Position numbers and translations under genes: made by a program. 64,000 bases of DNA from Mycolicibacterium llatzerense (GTDB lineage: Bacteria > Actinomycetota > Actinomycetes > Mycobacteriales > Mycobacteriaceae), in contig NZ_JXST01000002.1 of the NCBI RefSeq assembly GCF_000878195.1, positions 153,848-217,847 on the forward strand. Reading direction: 5' to 3'. The notes under the pieces were generated by a model. It was not told where the DNA came from. It did no database searches and was given only the letters and a program-made list of their open reading frames with translations. Positions 38,517 to 50,577 of this stretch are shown here, piece after piece. Within the stretch, counting starts at the first letter, position 1. The number at the start of each line of letters is the position of its first letter.

Positions 38517-40870
38517 AGCACACCGCTGACGACCTCGCCAGCTTCGATCCGACCGACGACGCTCTGGTGCTGACCGCGGTCGGTTCGGCAGCCGAGTGGG
38601 ACCTGCTGAACGACTGGCTGGCCCACCAGCGCAAGCAGCACCCGGACACCCGACTCGAGGTGCTCCGGCTGCCGACCGAGGGGGAGCCCTCGCCCGGCAC
38701 GTTGGCCCGCCTGGTCGAACTACTCAGCGCCGACGACAGCCGTTCCGTGGTGCCGGTCCGGGTGTTCTGGGTGCCCGCCGGTCTGCCGACGCGTTCCAAG
38801 ATCGTCTCGCTGATCTCGGGCCGCGACCGGTACCGGCCACCGGAGCTGCTGCAGCGCCGCATCCTGCGCAAGGACCCGCTGCGGGCCCGGGTGGTGGCCG
38901 GTGAGCCCGCCACCGTCGGGCAGCTGCGGCAGCAGTGGAAAGACACCACGACGGCCGAAAACCCAAGGGAATTCGCCCGGTTCGTGCTGCGCCGGGCGCA
39001 GCTCGCGATCGAGCGCGTGGAGCTGCGGCTGCTCGGTCCCGAGTACAAATCACCCCGGCTGGTCAAGCCCGAGGTGCTGGCATCGGCCCGGTTCCGGGAC
39101 GGGCTGGAGAAGATCCCCGGCGCGACGGTCGAGAAGGCCGGCGAGATGCTCGACGAACTGTCGACGGGCTGGAGCCGGTTCTCGGTCGACTTCATCCCCA
39201 AGGTCGGGCGCGCCATTTTCAGCCGGGGTTTCGACCCCAACGTGGACTACGACCGCGAGCAGGTCGAGGCCATGCGGCACTCGCTGGAACTGCACCCGGC
39301 CGTGCTGCTGTTCTCGCACCGGTCGTACCTGGACGGCGTGATCGTGCCGGTGGCGATGCAGGAGAACCGCCTGCCGCCGGTGCACACCTTCGCCGGGATC
39401 AACCTGGCGTTCGGTCTGATGGGGCCGATCTTCCGGCACTCCGGCGTCATCTTCATCCGGCGCAACATCGCCGGCGACCCGTTGTACAAGTACGTGCTCA
39501 AGGAGTACGTCGGGTACATCGTGGAGAAGCGCTTCAACCTCAACTGGTCCATCGAGGGCACCCGCTCGCGGACCGGAAAGATGTTGCCGCCCAAGCTCGG
39601 TCTGCTGGCGTACGTCGCCGACGCCTACCTCGACGGCCGCAGTGAGGACATCCTGCTGCAGCCCGTCTCGATCAGTTTCGACCAGCTCCACGAGACCGCC
39701 GAGTACGCGGCCTACGCCCGCGGCGGCGAGAAGACCCCCGAAGGTCTGAGCTGGCTGTACCACTACATCAAGGCGCAGGGCGACCGGAACTTCGGCAAGA
39801 TCTACGTGCGCTTCCCCGAAGCGGTGTCGATGCGCGAGCAGCTGGGACCGCCGGACGGCGCGGTGTCCACCGACCCCGCGGTCAAGCGCCTCGCCCTGCA
39901 GAAGATGGCCTTCGAGGTCGCCTGGCGCATCCTGCGGGCCACGCCGGTCAACGCCACAGCTCTGGTGTCGGCGCTGCTGCTGACCACTCGCGGCCTGGCG
40001 CTGACACTGGACCAGCTGCACCACACCCTGCAGGATGCGCTGGATTACCTTGAGCGCAAACAGATTCCGATGACCAATTCGGTGCTGCGGCTGCGTACGG
40101 CAGAAGGGGTCCAGGCGGCGCTCGACGCGATGTCGGGCGGGCATCCGGTCACCGCGGTGAACACCGGCCGCCAGCCGGTCTGGTACATCGCGTCGCAGGA
40201 CGAGCACGAGGCCGCGTTCTACCGCAACACGACCATCGACGCGTTCCTGGAAACCGCCATCGTCGAATTGGCCATGGCGCACGCGGCCAAGGCGGAATCC
40301 GATCCGGTGGAGGCGTTTTGGTCGCAGGTGATGCGGCTGCGCGACCTGCTCAAGTTCGAGTTCTACTTCGCGGACTCGGCCAGGTTCCGCGAGCACATCG
40401 TGGAAGAGATGTCGTGGCAGGCCAACTGCGAGCAGCAGCTGGCCGAGGGCGGCGAGGCCATCTACGCGATGCTGCGGGCCAAGCGTCCGATCATCGCCGG
40501 CGCGATGTTGCGGCCGTTCCTGGAGGCCTACGAACTGGTCGCCGACGTGTTGCGGGGCACGCTGCCCGAGATCAGTGAGAAGGAACTGACGAAACGGGCG
40601 CTCGGCGTCGGCCGGCAGTACGTCGCGCAGGGCCGGATTCGCAGCAACGAGTCGGTGTCGGCGCTGCTGTTCACGACGGCGCGCCAGGTGGTCGCCGACC
40701 AGAAGCTGCTCGAAGCGGCGCCCGATCTGGAGGAGCGGCGCACGGCCTTCCTCGCCGAGCTGCGGTCGATCCTGGCGGATCTGGCGACCGTCGACTCGAT
40801 CGGCTGGATCAAGTTCGACGTCCGTGAGTTGCAGCGGCGCAAGTCCAAGAAGGCCGTCGAGGCCGAGTAA
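38513..40870 (+). CDS. plsB2: Glycerol-3-phosphate acyltransferase
   Basis: A 785-residue PlsB-type enzyme that places the first acyl chain on glycerol-3-phosphate, at the inner membrane. Acyltransferase motif I is [12 protein letters not shown] (H-x4-D) near residue 267; GVIFIRRNI is motif II and [12 protein letters not shown] motif [15 protein letters not shown] is motif IV. The N-terminal (1-240) and C-terminal (500-785) helical regions are characteristic of the long bacterial form. GTG 38513 overlaps the plsC stop. With the two upstream genes it gives a compact acylglycerol assembly operon. Corresponds to Rv2482c. Confidence 0.95.
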   Translation: MKHTADDLASFDPTDDALVLTAVGSAAEWDLLNDWLAHQRKQHPDTRLEVLRLPTEGEPSPGTLARLVELLSADDSRSVVPVRVFWVPAGLPTRSKIVSLISGRDRYRPPELLQRRILRKDPLRARVVAGEPATVGQLRQQWKDTTTAENPREFARFVLRRAQLAIERVELRLLGPEYKSPRLVKPEVLASARFRDGLEKIPGATVEKAGEMLDELSTGWSRFSVDFIPKVGRAIFSRGFDPNVDYDREQVEAMRHSLELHPAVLLFSHRSYLDGVIVPVAMQENRLPPVHTFAGINLAFGLMGPIFRHSGVIFIRRNIAGDPLYKYVLKEYVGYIVEKRFNLNWSIEGTRSRTGKMLPPKLGLLAYVADAYLDGRSEDILLQPVSISFDQLHETAEYAAYARGGEKTPEGLSWLYHYIKAQGDRNFGKIYVRFPEAVSMREQLGPPDGAVSTDPAVKRLALQKMAFEVAWRILRATPVNATALVSALLLTTRGLALTLDQLHHTLQDALDYLERKQIPMTNSVLRLRTAEGVQAALDAMSGGHPVTAVNTGRQPVWYIASQDEHEAAFYRNTTIDAFLETAIVELAMAHAAKAESDPVEAFWSQVMRLRDLLKFEFYFADSARFREHIVEEMSWQANCEQQLAEGGEAIYAMLRAKRPIIAGAMLRPFLEAYELVADVLRGTLPEISEKELTKRALGVGRQYVAQGRIRSNESVSALLFTTARQVVADQKLLEAAPDLEERRTAFLAELRSILADLATVDSIGWIKFDVRELQRRKSKKAVEAE

Positions 40871-40906
40871 CCCGGGGCAACTCGAGCCGGTGCACTCAAG
40901 CCCGGG

Positions 40907-40933
40907 TTATCCACAGTTCGCGATTCATCCACA
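40907..40933. promoter_or_regulatory. Two DnaA-box-like sequences upstream of the SSB paralogue
   Basis: TTATCCACA (40907-40915) is an exact match to the consensus DnaA box, and TCATCCACA (40925-40933) differs by one base. Both have the same orientation, 18 bases apart, in the spacer between plsB2 and the SSB gene. Binding by DnaA is an inference; two such short matches could be chance, but clustering next to a replication-type gene is notable. Confidence 0.4.
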
Positions 40934-40962
40934 ACCGGCGCCGCCATTGCAGCGGCGCCGGT
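40934..40962 (+). terminator. Rho-independent terminator after plsB2
   Basis: A perfect 11-pair stem (ACCGGCGCCGC and GCGGCGCCGGT) with loop CATTGCA, followed by TCTTTTGT. It lies 63 bases after the plsB2 stop and separates the lipid operon from the SSB gene. Confidence 0.85.
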
Positions 40963-41042
40963 TCTTTTGTCGGTGCCTGGCGGGTCAATGGACGCACAGG
41001 CCGACGAGAACGCCGGCAACACCGAAATGGATGGAGAAGCAC

Positions 41043-41486
41043 ATGTTCGAGACACCCTTCACCGTGGTCGGCAACGTGGTCAACAACGTCGTCCCACGCC
41101 GGGCCGGGGAGACCAATGTCGTGACGTTCCGCGTGGCGAGCAATTCGCGGAAGAAGACCGAGGACGGCTGGGAAGCGGGTAATTCGCTGTACGTCACGGT
41201 GAACTGCTGGGGCCGCGTGGCCGACGGCGTGGCCGGCCGGTTGTTCAAGGGCGACCCGGTGGTGGTCGTCGGCCACATCTACACCAGCGAGTACCTGGAC
41301 AAGGAAGGCAACCGTCGCTCATCGATGGAGGTGCGGGCGACGTCGGTCGGTCCGGATATGGGGCGGTGCCAGGTCAAGGTCGACCCCCGGCGGCCGAGCC
41401 CGCTCGACGTCGAGGCCGGCGACACAGAGCCCCAGGACGAGCTGTCCGAGACCACGAATTCGGACGACCTGGTGCTGTCCGCGTAG
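41043..41486 (+). CDS. Single-stranded DNA-binding protein paralogue
   Basis: A 147-residue OB-fold protein: TVVGNVVNNVVPRRAGETNV, TFRVASNSRKK, SLYVTVNCWGRVADGV and VVVVGHIYTSEYLDKEGNRR are the SSB strands in order, filling residues 5-105, with an acidic variable tail. It resembles Rv2478c rather than the main replicative SSB, and its C terminus (SDDLVLSA) lacks the standard D-D-D-I-P-F tip that recruits partner proteins. It may serve recombination, competence or stress. GGAG lies seven bases before ATG 41043. It is followed by a hairpin and ettA. Confidence 0.9.
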   Translation: MFETPFTVVGNVVNNVVPRRAGETNVVTFRVASNSRKKTEDGWEAGNSLYVTVNCWGRVADGVAGRLFKGDPVVVVGHIYTSEYLDKEGNRRSSMEVRATSVGPDMGRCQVKVDPRRPSPLDVEAGDTEPQDELSETTNSDDLVLSA

Positions 41487-41492
41487 GGCCTC

Positions 41493-41535
41493 GGTCGGGG
41501 CGCCGCGCACAGGGCCATCCGCGGGCGCCCCGACC
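41493..41535 (+). terminator. GC-rich hairpin after the SSB gene
   Basis: Arms GGTCGGGGCGCC (41493-41504) and GGCGCCCCGACC (41524-41535) are exact complements around a 19-base loop, seven bases after the SSB stop. There is no T-tract, so it is either an intrinsic terminator of the actinobacterial kind or an mRNA 3' stabiliser. Confidence 0.55.
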
Positions 41536-41667
41536 GCGCCATCGGGCGATTTGGCGGCTTGCCTAGGATGGGCAGCGAGTTTTCGCGGGACCGCGCCAGA
41601 TCCAGGAGCCGGGGCTCGCGCTACGAGAACGCTACGACGAACAGCCAACGAAAGGCATGACGACGGC

Positions 41668-43341
<1,674 letters not shown>

Positions 43342-43381
43342 CGTCGCACGTACGTGCCGATCGGGGCACGACGGTGCGACG
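43342..43381 (+). promoter_or_regulatory. Two-tier hairpin between ettA and gdh
   Basis: Outer arms CGTCGCAC (43342-43349) and GTGCGACG (43374-43381) and inner arms CGTGCC (43353-43358) and GGCACG (43365-43370) pair exactly. The structure fills almost the whole 55-base gap and ends just before the GGAG ribosome site of gdh, so it could terminate ettA or control read-through and translation of gdh. Confidence 0.5.
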
Positions 43382-43396
43382 TCAGGAGCAAGTCGG

Positions 43397-46300
43397 ATGA
43401 CGGAAAATCGGGGCGGACTCAGCAGTACGACGCGGTCCGCCGGCGCGGACGGCAATGCTGGTCTTGCACGGGCCTATCTGCTGACCTACCGCGGCCCCAA
43501 CGACGGCTCACCGGCCGACGGTGGGGTCACCGCCCCGATCGACGTAGCGCTGGCGACCCGGGTCTCCCCGGAGTTGCTGGCGGCGCATTTCCGGCTCGGC
43601 CGTCGCCGCTCGATGGGGGAGACGCTGGTCGCGATCTACCCGGCCGACGATCCCGGCCGCTTCGGCCCGGCGCTGCAGATCGTGACCGACCACAGCGCGC
43701 TGCTGATGGACTCGGTGATGGTGCTGCTGCACCGCATCGGCGTCGCCTACACCGCGATCATGAGTCCCGAGTTCCGGGTGCGCCGTGATTCGGCCGGTGA
43801 GGTCGTCGCGATGGGTCCGGCGGGTGACCCCAGCGCACCGGCCGACGGCATCGACGAGACCTGGATTCATGTGCAGTTGGCGACCATCGGTGACGGCAAG
43901 GCGGTCGCCGAAGCGGCGGCCGTGCTGCCCCACGCCCTGACCGACACGCGCGCGGTGGAGCTCGACACCCCCGCGATGAACGCCGCGCTCGTCGGGTTGG
44001 CCAACGCGCTCGACGCCGACCACAACGGCCGGTTCCCCGGCTACGACCGGCGCGACGTGGCGGCCCTGCTGCGCTGGCTGGCCGACGGACACTTCGTGCT
44101 GCTCGGCTATCAGCAGTGCACGGTGCAGAACGGGCAGGCCCAGGTTGACCCGAGGACCCGGCTGGGCGTGGCCAAGCTACGCGCCGACGTGCTGCCGCCG
44201 CTGGCGGGCGACGACGAACTGCTGGCGGTCGCGCAGGCCACCATGCCCAGCTACCTGCGCTACGGCGCCTACCCGTACATCGTGGTGGTCCGCGAGAGCG
44301 CGGGGCCGAACGGTCCGGCCCGCGAACACCGCTTCATCGGACAGTTCACCGTCGCCGCGGGTAACGCGAATGTGCTTGAGATACCGCTGATCTCCCGTCG
44401 GGTCAACGAGGCGCTGGCGTTGTCGCAGGGGGACCCGAGCCGGCCCGGCCAGCTGATGCTCGACATCATCCAGACCGTGCCGCGGTCCGAGCTGTTCTCG
44501 CTGACCGCGCGCGACCTCGTGGAAATGGGCAAGTCGGTCATCGACCTGGGTTCCCGCCGGCGCTCGTTGCTGTTCCTGCGCGCCGACAAGCTGGCCCACT
44601 TCGTGTCGTGCCTGGTGTACCTGCCGCGTGACCGGTACACCACCGACGTCCGGCTGGCGATGCAGGACATCCTGGTTCGCGAGCTCGGTGGCGAAAGCAT
44701 CGAGTACACCGCGCGCGTCAGTGAATCGCCATGGGCTGTCGTGCATTTCACCGTGCGCTTGGGTGAGACCGCCAGCCCGGCGAGTGTCGACACCTCGACG
44801 GCGAACGAGACCCGGATTCAAAGCCTGCTGACCGAGGCGGCCCGGACGTGGGGCGACCGGCTGATCGGCGCCGTCACGCCGGGCACCATCACCCGGGCCG
44901 AGGCCGAGCACTATGCGGTGGCGTTCCCCGAGGTGTACAAGCAGGCGTTCACACCGGTCAAGGCCATCGCCGCCATCAGCATCATCGACCAGCTGCAGGA
45001 CGACAGCGTCAAACTCGTGCTGGACTACCCCGAACCGGCCGTCGGCGAGGACCGCACCGCACAACTCACCTGGTATCTGGCCGGCCGCTCTGCGTCGCTG
45101 AGCGAGCTGCTGCCGATGCTGCAGTCCACCGGCGTGGTGGTGCTGGAGGAGCAGCCGTTCAACGTGGTACGCGGCGACGGCATGCCGGTGTGGATCTACC
45201 AGTTCAAGATCTCGGCGCACCAGTCCACCGTCGACGCACCAGAGGCCGAGCGCGAGGTCATCGCCACCCGATTCGCCGACGCGGTCACCGCCATCTGGCA
45301 GGGCAAGGTGGAGGTCGACCGGTTCAACGAGTTGGTGCTGGGCGCCGGACTGACCTGGCAGCAGGTGACGATCCTGCGGGCCTACGCAAAGTACCTGCGG
45401 CAGGCCGGTTTCTCGTACAGCCAGTCGCATATCGAGACGGTGCTGCGGGACAACCCGGGCACGGCGAGGTCCCTCGTCGAATTGTTCGAGGCGGTGTTCG
45501 ACCCGGCCGGGGGAGACGCCGTCGAACGCGCCCAGACCGCCGCGGCTGCCGTCGCCGCCGACATCGACGCCCTGGTGAGCCTGGACACCGACCGGGTCCT
45601 GCGGGCGTTCGCGGCGCTGGTGCAGGCCACCCTGCGCACCAACTACTACGTCACCGCCGAGGGCTCGGCGCGACAGCGAAATGCGTTGTCGTTCAAGCTC
45701 AATCCTCAGCTCATCGACGAATTGCCCTTGCCCAGGCCGAAATACGAAATCTTCGTGTACTCACCGCGGGTCGAAGGCGTGCACCTACGGTTCGGCAACG
45801 TGGCCCGCGGCGGCCTGCGCTGGTCGGACCGGCGGGAGGACTTCCGCACCGAAATCCTGGGCCTGGTCAAGGCGCAGGCGGTGAAGAACGCCGTCATCGT
45901 CCCCGTCGGCGCCAAGGGCGGCTTCGTGCTCAAATCGCCGCCGGCGCTCACAGGTGACGCAGCCACCGATCGCGAGGCGCTGCGCAGCGAGGGCGTCGCC
46001 TGCTACCGGCTGTTCATCGCCGGCCTGCTCGACGTCACCGACAACGTCGAGACGGCCACCGGTGCCATCGTCCCGCCGGCACAGGTGGTGCGCCGCGACG
46101 GCGACGATGCCTACCTCGTCGTCGCCGCGGACAAGGGCACCGCCACGTTCTCCGACATCGCCAACGATGTCGCCAAGTCCTACGGCTTCTGGCTGGGCGA
46201 CGCGTTCGCCTCGGGCGGCTCAGTGGGCTACGACCACAAGGCGATGGGCATCACCGCCAAGGGCGCCTGGGAGTCGGTCAAGCGGCACTTCCGGGAGATG

Positions 46301-48256
46301 GGGCATGACACCCAGACCCAGGACTTCACCGTCGTCGGCGTCGGTGACATGAGCGGTGACGTGTTCGGTAATGGCATGTTGCTGTCCAAGCACATTCGGC
46401 TCGTGGCGGCCTTTGACCACCGGCACATCTTCCTGGACCCGAATCCTGATTCGGCCCGGTCGTGGATCGAACGCGACCGGATGTTCCAGTTGCCCCGATC
46501 GAGTTGGGACGACTACGACAAGTCGCTCATCAGCGAGGGCGGCGGTGTCTACAGCCGTGAGCAGAAGTCGATCCCGATCAGCCCGCAGGTGCGCGAAGTG
46601 CTCGGCCTCGCCGCCGACGTCACCGAGCTCACGCCGCCGGCGCTGATGAAGTCGATCCTGCTGGCGCCCGTCGACCTGTTCTGGAACGGCGGTATCGGCA
46701 CCTACATCAAGGCCGAGACCGAGTCGGACGCCGACGTCGGCGACCGGGCCAACGACGCCATCCGCGTCAACGGAAATCAGTTGCGTATCAAGGTGGTTGG
46801 CGAGGGCGGCAACCTCGGCGTGACGCAGCGCGGCCGCATCGAATTCGATCTCGCCGGCGGCCATATCAACACCGACGCGATGGACAACTCGGCGGGTGTG
46901 GACTGCTCGGACCACGAGGTGAACATCAAGATTCTGGTCGATGCCCTGGTCACGGCCGGCAAGGTCGCGGCCGCCGAGCGCACCGACCTGTTGATGTCGA
47001 TGACCGACGAGGTCGGTCTTCTGGTGCTCGCCGACAACATCTCGCAGAACGACCTGATGGGCACCAGCCGCGCCAACGCCGCGAGTCTGCTTCCGGTGCA
47101 CGCCAGTCAGATCCGCCATCTGTCGAAAGAACGTGGGCTGAACCGTGAGCTCGAGGCGCTGCCGTCGGACAAGGAGATCCGTCGGCGGATGGAAACCGGT
47201 CTGGGACTGACCTCGCCGGAGCTGGCCACCTTGATGGCGCACGTGAAGCTGGCGCTCAAGGAGGACGTGCTGGCCAGCGACCTGCCCGACCAGGAGGTGT
47301 TCGCCGGACGGCTGCCGAACTACTTCCCGGAGGAACTTCGGGACCGGTTCACCTCGGACATCCGGTCGCACCAGCTGCGCCGGGAGATCATCACCACGAT
47401 GCTGGTGAACGACCTGGTCGACACCGCAGGCATCACCTACGCGTACCGGGTCTCCGAAGACGTCGGTGTAGGGCCGGTCGATGCGGTCCGCAGCTATGTC
47501 GCGGTGGACAAGATCTTCCGGGTCGGCGAGGTGTGGCGGAACATCCGGGCGGCCGGCCTGGCCGGCGTCCCGGTGGATGTCACCGACCGCATGACGCTGG
47601 ACCTGCGCCGGCTGATCGACCGGGCCGGCCGTTGGCTGCTGAACTACCGGCCCCAGCCGCTGGCGGTCGGCGCCGAGGCCAACCGGTTCGCGGCGAAAGT
47701 CGAGGCACTCACCCCGCAGATGGCGCAGTGGCTGCGTGGCGACGACAAGGCCATCGCCGAGACCGATGCCGCCCAGTTCGTGGCCGCCGGTGTCTCGAAG
47801 GAGCTGGCCTACATGGTGGCCACCGGGCTGTACCAGTACAGCCTGCTGGACGTCATCGACATCGCCGACATCGCCGAGCGGGAGCCCGCCGAGGTGGCCG
47901 ACACCTACTTCGCGCTGACCGACCACCTGGGCATCGACAACCTGCTCACCGCGGTGTCCGAGCTGACCCGCAACGATCGCTGGCATTCGTTGGCACGCTT
48001 GGCGATTCGCGACGACATCTACGGATCGATCCGGGCGCTGTGCATCGACGTGATGGCGGTCGGTGAGACCGATGAGACCGGCGAACAGAAGATTCACGAG
48101 TGGGCGTCGACCAACAGCTCGCGGGTCACGCGGGCCCGCCGGACGCTGACCGAGATCCTGGGCGACGAGGTGCGTGACCTGGCGACCCTGTCGGTGGCCG
48201 CCCGGCAGCTGCGCAGCATGACCACGCGAACGACGGGCACGGGCAATCAGGGATGA
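43397..48256 (+). CDS. gdh: NAD-dependent glutamate dehydrogenase, large (L_180) class
   Basis: A 1,619-residue enzyme that deaminates glutamate to 2-oxoglutarate, the link between nitrogen and carbon metabolism. The N-terminal third (about 1-700) holds the ACT-like regulatory region of this class. The catalytic domain lies around 800-1250, with [15 protein letters not shown] (substrate Lys region near 840) and [16 protein letters not shown] plus [18 protein letters not shown] for cofactor binding. A helical C-terminal region completes the 180-kDa class. In mycobacteria the enzyme is inhibited by unphosphorylated GarA (known from the family). It corresponds to Rv2476c. The thioesterase gene follows by seven bases. 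Confidence 0.96.
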   Translation: MTENRGGLSSTTRSAGADGNAGLARAYLLTYRGPNDGSPADGGVTAPIDVALATRVSPELLAAHFRLGRRRSMGETLVAIYPADDPGRFGPALQIVTDHSALLMDSVMVLLHRIGVAYTAIMSPEFRVRRDSAGEVVAMGPAGDPSAPADGIDETWIHVQLATIGDGKAVAEAAAVLPHALTDTRAVELDTPAMNAALVGLANALDADHNGRFPGYDRRDVAALLRWLADGHFVLLGYQQCTVQNGQAQVDPRTRLGVAKLRADVLPPLAGDDELLAVAQATMPSYLRYGAYPYIVVVRESAGPNGPAREHRFIGQFTVAAGNANVLEIPLISRRVNEALALSQGDPSRPGQLMLDIIQTVPRSELFSLTARDLVEMGKSVIDLGSRRRSLLFLRADKLAHFVSCLVYLPRDRYTTDVRLAMQDILVRELGGESIEYTARVSESPWAVVHFTVRLGETASPASVDTSTANETRIQSLLTEAARTWGDRLIGAVTPGTITRAEAEHYAVAFPEVYKQAFTPVKAIAAISIIDQLQDDSVKLVLDYPEPAVGEDRTAQLTWYLAGRSASLSELLPMLQSTGVVVLEEQPFNVVRGDGMPVWIYQFKISAHQSTVDAPEAEREVIATRFADAVTAIWQGKVEVDRFNELVLGAGLTWQQVTILRAYAKYLRQAGFSYSQSHIETVLRDNPGTARSLVELFEAVFDPAGGDAVERAQTAAAAVAADIDALVSLDTDRVLRAFAALVQATLRTNYYVTAEGSARQRNALSFKLNPQLIDELPLPRPKYEIFVYSPRVEGVHLRFGNVARGGLRWSDRREDFRTEILGLVKAQAVKNAVIVPVGAKGGFVLKSPPALTGDAATDREALRSEGVACYRLFIAGLLDVTDNVETATGAIVPPAQVVRRDGDDAYLVVAADKGTATFSDIANDVAKSYGFWLGDAFASGGSVGYDHKAMGITAKGAWESVKRHFREMGHDTQTQDFTVVGVGDMSGDVFGNGMLLSKHIRLVAAFDHRHIFLDPNPDSARSWIERDRMFQLPRSSWDDYDKSLISEGGGVYSREQKSIPISPQVREVLGLAADVTELTPPALMKSILLAPVDLFWNGGIGTYIKAETESDADVGDRANDAIRVNGNQLRIKVVGEGGNLGVTQRGRIEFDLAGGHINTDAMDNSAGVDCSDHEVNIKILVDALVTAGKVAAAERTDLLMSMTDEVGLLVLADNISQNDLMGTSRANAASLLPVHASQIRHLSKERGLNRELEALPSDKEIRRRMETGLGLTSPELATLMAHVKLALKEDVLASDLPDQEVFAGRLPNYFPEELRDRFTSDIRSHQLRREIITTMLVNDLVDTAGITYAYRVSEDVGVGPVDAVRSYVAVDKIFRVGEVWRNIRAAGLAGVPVDVTDRMTLDLRRLIDRAGRWLLNYRPQPLAVGAEANRFAAKVEALTPQMAQWLRGDDKAIAETDAAQFVAAGVSKELAYMVATGLYQYSLLDVIDIADIAEREPAEVADTYFALTDHLGIDNLLTAVSELTRNDRWHSLARLAIRDDIYGSIRALCIDVMAVGETDETGEQKIHEWASTNSSRVTRARRTLTEILGDEVRDLATLSVAARQLRSMTTRTTGTGNQG

Positions 48257-48263
48257 TGGGCGG

Positions 48264-48677
48264 GTGACTGAACGCTTCACGACGCCGGTGCCGGTGCGCT
48301 GGTCGGACATCGACATGTATCAGCATGTCAACCACGCCACCATGGTGACCATCCTCGAGGAGGCGCGGGTTCCGTTTCTCACCGAGCCCTTCGCCGAGGA
48401 CGTAGCCACCACCGGACTGCTGATCGCCGAAGTCAACGTGAAGTACAAGGACCAACTGCGCCTTGTCGATTCGCCGCTGCAGGTGACCATCTGGACCAAT
48501 CGGCTGCGGGCCTGCGACTTCACGCTGGGGTATGAGGTGCGGTCGGCACAGGCCGATCCGGATTCCAAGCCGGCCGTGATCGGGGAGACCCAGCTGGCCA
48601 CTTTCAACATCGAACGGCAGATGCTGGTGCGCATCGCCCCGCATCAGCGGGAGTATCTCCAGCGTTTTGCCCGATGA
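48264..48677 (+). CDS. 4HBT-type acyl-CoA thioesterase
   Basis: A 137-residue hotdog thioesterase. The N-terminal VRWSDIDMYQHVNHATMVTI contains the D-x-D-x-x-x-H-V-N block of the 4-hydroxybenzoyl-CoA thioesterase class, with the catalytic aspartate. The central helix EEARVPFL is typical. It would hydrolyse an acyl-CoA; the substrate is not known. GTG 48264 lies seven bases after the gdh stop, and the end overlaps the next gene by four bases. Corresponds to Rv2475c, with conserved neighbours suggesting shared transcription. Confidence 0.9.
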   Translation: MTERFTTPVPVRWSDIDMYQHVNHATMVTILEEARVPFLTEPFAEDVATTGLLIAEVNVKYKDQLRLVDSPLQVTIWTNRLRACDFTLGYEVRSAQADPDSKPAVIGETQLATFNIERQMLVRIAPHQREYLQRFAR

Positions 48678-49309
48678 CCGAACGCGGAGTCTGGCTCGCC
48701 GACACGGCGCAGGCAGAGAACCTGGGCACCTTCGTCGAGCGCGCGCTGCGCCTCGACGAGGCTGCGGTGGTGCGGCTGCGGGCGCGTGGTGAGGGTGTCA
48801 TCGTCGCCTGGGCGGCAACGGGTTTCGAGGTGCTGGCCGCGCGGGTGGTGAGCGGCCGGGTGGCGCCGTCCGACCTGTGCGCCGGAGCGGATGCGCTCGG
48901 TCGCGAGCTGCCCGGGTCGGGCCGGATCGATCCGGGATTCTCGATGGACTCGGCCTGGCGTGGTGCGCTGCCGCCGGACAACGGCTTCAGCCACCTCGAT
49001 GACGTGCCGGCCCACGCGGTGCTGGAGTTGTTTCAGCGTGGCGTCGAATTGGCGCGGGAACACAGCGGGCCGCAGGGCCCGCCGCCGTCGCTGCTGGACC
49101 AGGACGTCCTGCGGGTCAGCGCCGGCGACGTCGAGGTGGGGATCCCGATGCGCTGCGTATTCGCTTTGACCGCCATGGGTTTCGTGCCCGACCCGCTGCC
49201 GGAGAACGAGGTGGTCCGCGTCCGGGTCCATCCGACGTGGCTGCGCATCGACGCCCGGTTCGGTTCGGTGTACCGCCGCCGCGGTGGCCCGATCCTGTTG
49301 TCGCCCTAG
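48674..49309 (+). CDS. Conserved hypothetical protein (Rv2474c-like)
   Basis: A 211-residue soluble protein without signal peptide or membrane segments. It is Arg/Ala/Asp-rich with predicted alternating helix and sheet; TAMGFVPDPLPENEVVRVRV and VHPTWLRIDARFGSVYRRRG near the C terminus look like a conserved core. No catalytic motif is recognised. It starts at ATG 48674, overlapping the thioesterase stop, so it is the fourth gene in the ettA-gdh run. The same pairing occurs in M. tuberculosis, which makes a joint role with the thioesterase or GDH possible but unproven. Confidence 0.8.
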   Translation: MTERGVWLADTAQAENLGTFVERALRLDEAAVVRLRARGEGVIVAWAATGFEVLAARVVSGRVAPSDLCAGADALGRELPGSGRIDPGFSMDSAWRGALPPDNGFSHLDDVPAHAVLELFQRGVELAREHSGPQGPPPSLLDQDVLRVSAGDVEVGIPMRCVFALTAMGFVPDPLPENEVVRVRVHPTWLRIDARFGSVYRRRGGPILLSP

Positions 49310-49321
49310 GGGCCAAGCGCA

Positions 49322-49813
49322 TCAGTGCTTGCGGACGACGCGTTCGGATCCGCCGGGCTTCCATACGGTGATGTCGAGGTGTCCGTCGCCCACCTCGACC
49401 GCCGACGCCCCGATCAGGTTGGCGCGGTAGCAGTGCTCGAATTCCTGGCCCCGGATGTCGAAGCCGGTCTGTTCGTACAGTGCCTCGGCGAACCGCCGAT
49501 GCAGGGCCTTGTCCAGCACGTCCTCCACGACACCCCATAACTTCGCGTCGCCGTCGCTGACGTGGGTGTCGACCGTCGCGGTGTGCAGGCAGAAGCGTGG
49601 ATCGCGGGCGAGGTCATCGAATTTCGTGGTGTGCGGCATACCCGAGAGCCACAGCTCGTCTTCGAAGAACCGCGGCTCCATGGGGCTGATCCGCGGGAAT
49701 CCATCCGAGCGCAGCGTGCCCAGCATGCACAGGTTTCCGGTGGCGGTGTGCCGGCGGGCGAAGATGGCCGCGATCTGCGGTGCGACGTCCGCGAATTCTC
49801 TCCAGCTCGTCAT
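49322..49813 (-). CDS. Pyridoxamine 5'-phosphate oxidase-like (FDOR) protein
   Basis: A 163-residue split-barrel protein of the PNPOx-like/flavin-deazaflavin oxidoreductase superfamily. GNLCMLGTLRSDGFPRISPM is the first pair of strands with the cofactor-binding face, and LWLSGMPHTTKFDDLARDPR, with RFCLHTATVD, the dimer strands. It probably binds FMN or F420; which one cannot be told. The start is ATG 49813 (MTSWREF); the frame upstream is open but unlike the family. It is convergent with the Rv2474c-like gene and lies 49 bases after the cyclase gene on the same strand. Confidence 0.87.
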   Translation of the reverse strand: MTSWREFADVAPQIAAIFARRHTATGNLCMLGTLRSDGFPRISPMEPRFFEDELWLSGMPHTTKFDDLARDPRFCLHTATVDTHVSDGDAKLWGVVEDVLDKALHRRFAEALYEQTGFDIRGQEFEHCYRANLIGASAVEVGDGHLDITVWKPGGSERVVRKH

Positions 49814-49862
49814 GTTCGCGACGGTAGTCCCCGTCGCCGCGCCTGGAAACCCTCTGAGGGCC

Positions 49863-50528
49863 TCAGTCGGGGATGGTGGCGTACGCCCGGACGGGGAAGG
49901 TGCCGAAGCCTTCGACACGTGGCGGGACGGCGGTGAAGCGGGCGCCGCGGGCAGGCAGCGAAGCCAGGTTGGTGAGGTGTTCGACGACGTGAATCCCGTT
50001 GCCCAACAGCGCAGTATGGATGGGCCGCCGACCGGCCGCCGCCGGACTGGCGTCGTCGATGTTCACCGAGTCGATGCCGACCAGCGCCACTCCGCGGCGC
50101 ACCAGGTGTTCGGTGGCGGCCTCGGACAGGAACGGTGCGTCGACGGCGTAGGCCTCGGTGCCGAAGTGCCGGTCCCAGCCGGTGTCGATCAGCACGGCAC
50201 AGCCGGCCTCGATGTCCTCGGGCAACTCGGCGACGTCGACGGCCCGCGCCGCGACGTCCCGACGGTGGACGACGATCGTGGGCAGGTCCACCAAGGTGTT
50301 CAGGTCCAGGCCGGCCAGGTCGGCACCGTCCGCGTAGCGGTGAAACGGCGAGTCGATGTAGGTACCCGTGTTGCCGACCATGGTGATCGCGCCGATCGCG
50401 AACTCGGTGCCAGGGGCGTAGACGTCGCGGGACGCTTCACGGGTGAGGTGGGCGCTGATCGACGGGGCCGGCAGCCCGGGGTAGGTCACCATCCCCGCAC
50501 GAATGGTGTGAGACAAATCGACGAGCAT
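49863..50528 (-). CDS. Cyclase-family (kynurenine formamidase-like) metal hydrolase with altered motif
   Basis: A 221-residue protein of the cyclase family (PF04199), which includes kynurenine formamidase and isatin hydrolase. It opens with MLVDLSHTIRAGMVTYPGLP, as usual. The metal motif H-x-G-T-H-x-D-x-P-x-H appears as NTGTYIDSPFH around residues 54-64: two of the His positions are Asn and Tyr, while Asp and the last His remain. The later GIDSVNIDDAS and HTALLGNGIHVVEHL blocks are normal. It lies in a row of minus-strand genes with the PPOX-like and SnoaL-like proteins. Confidence 0.85.
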   Translation of the reverse strand: MLVDLSHTIRAGMVTYPGLPAPSISAHLTREASRDVYAPGTEFAIGAITMVGNTGTYIDSPFHRYADGADLAGLDLNTLVDLPTIVVHRRDVAARAVDVAELPEDIEAGCAVLIDTGWDRHFGTEAYAVDAPFLSEAATEHLVRRGVALVGIDSVNIDDASPAAAGRRPIHTALLGNGIHVVEHLTNLASLPARGARFTAVPPRVEGFGTFPVRAYATIPD

Positions 50529-50577
50529 CGTGACTCCGTTCGGGTTGCCGGTCCCAGAGTCATGAACTCTAACGTTG

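Noticed and set aside
41493..41535. Hairpin considered as an attachment site or origin element
   Set aside because: It lies directly after a stop codon, has no flanking repeats or integrase nearby, and fits a transcript end better.
46220..48316. A 698-codon minus-strand open frame within gdh
   Set aside because: Antisense to strongly conserved GDH sequence; composition is that of a shadow frame.
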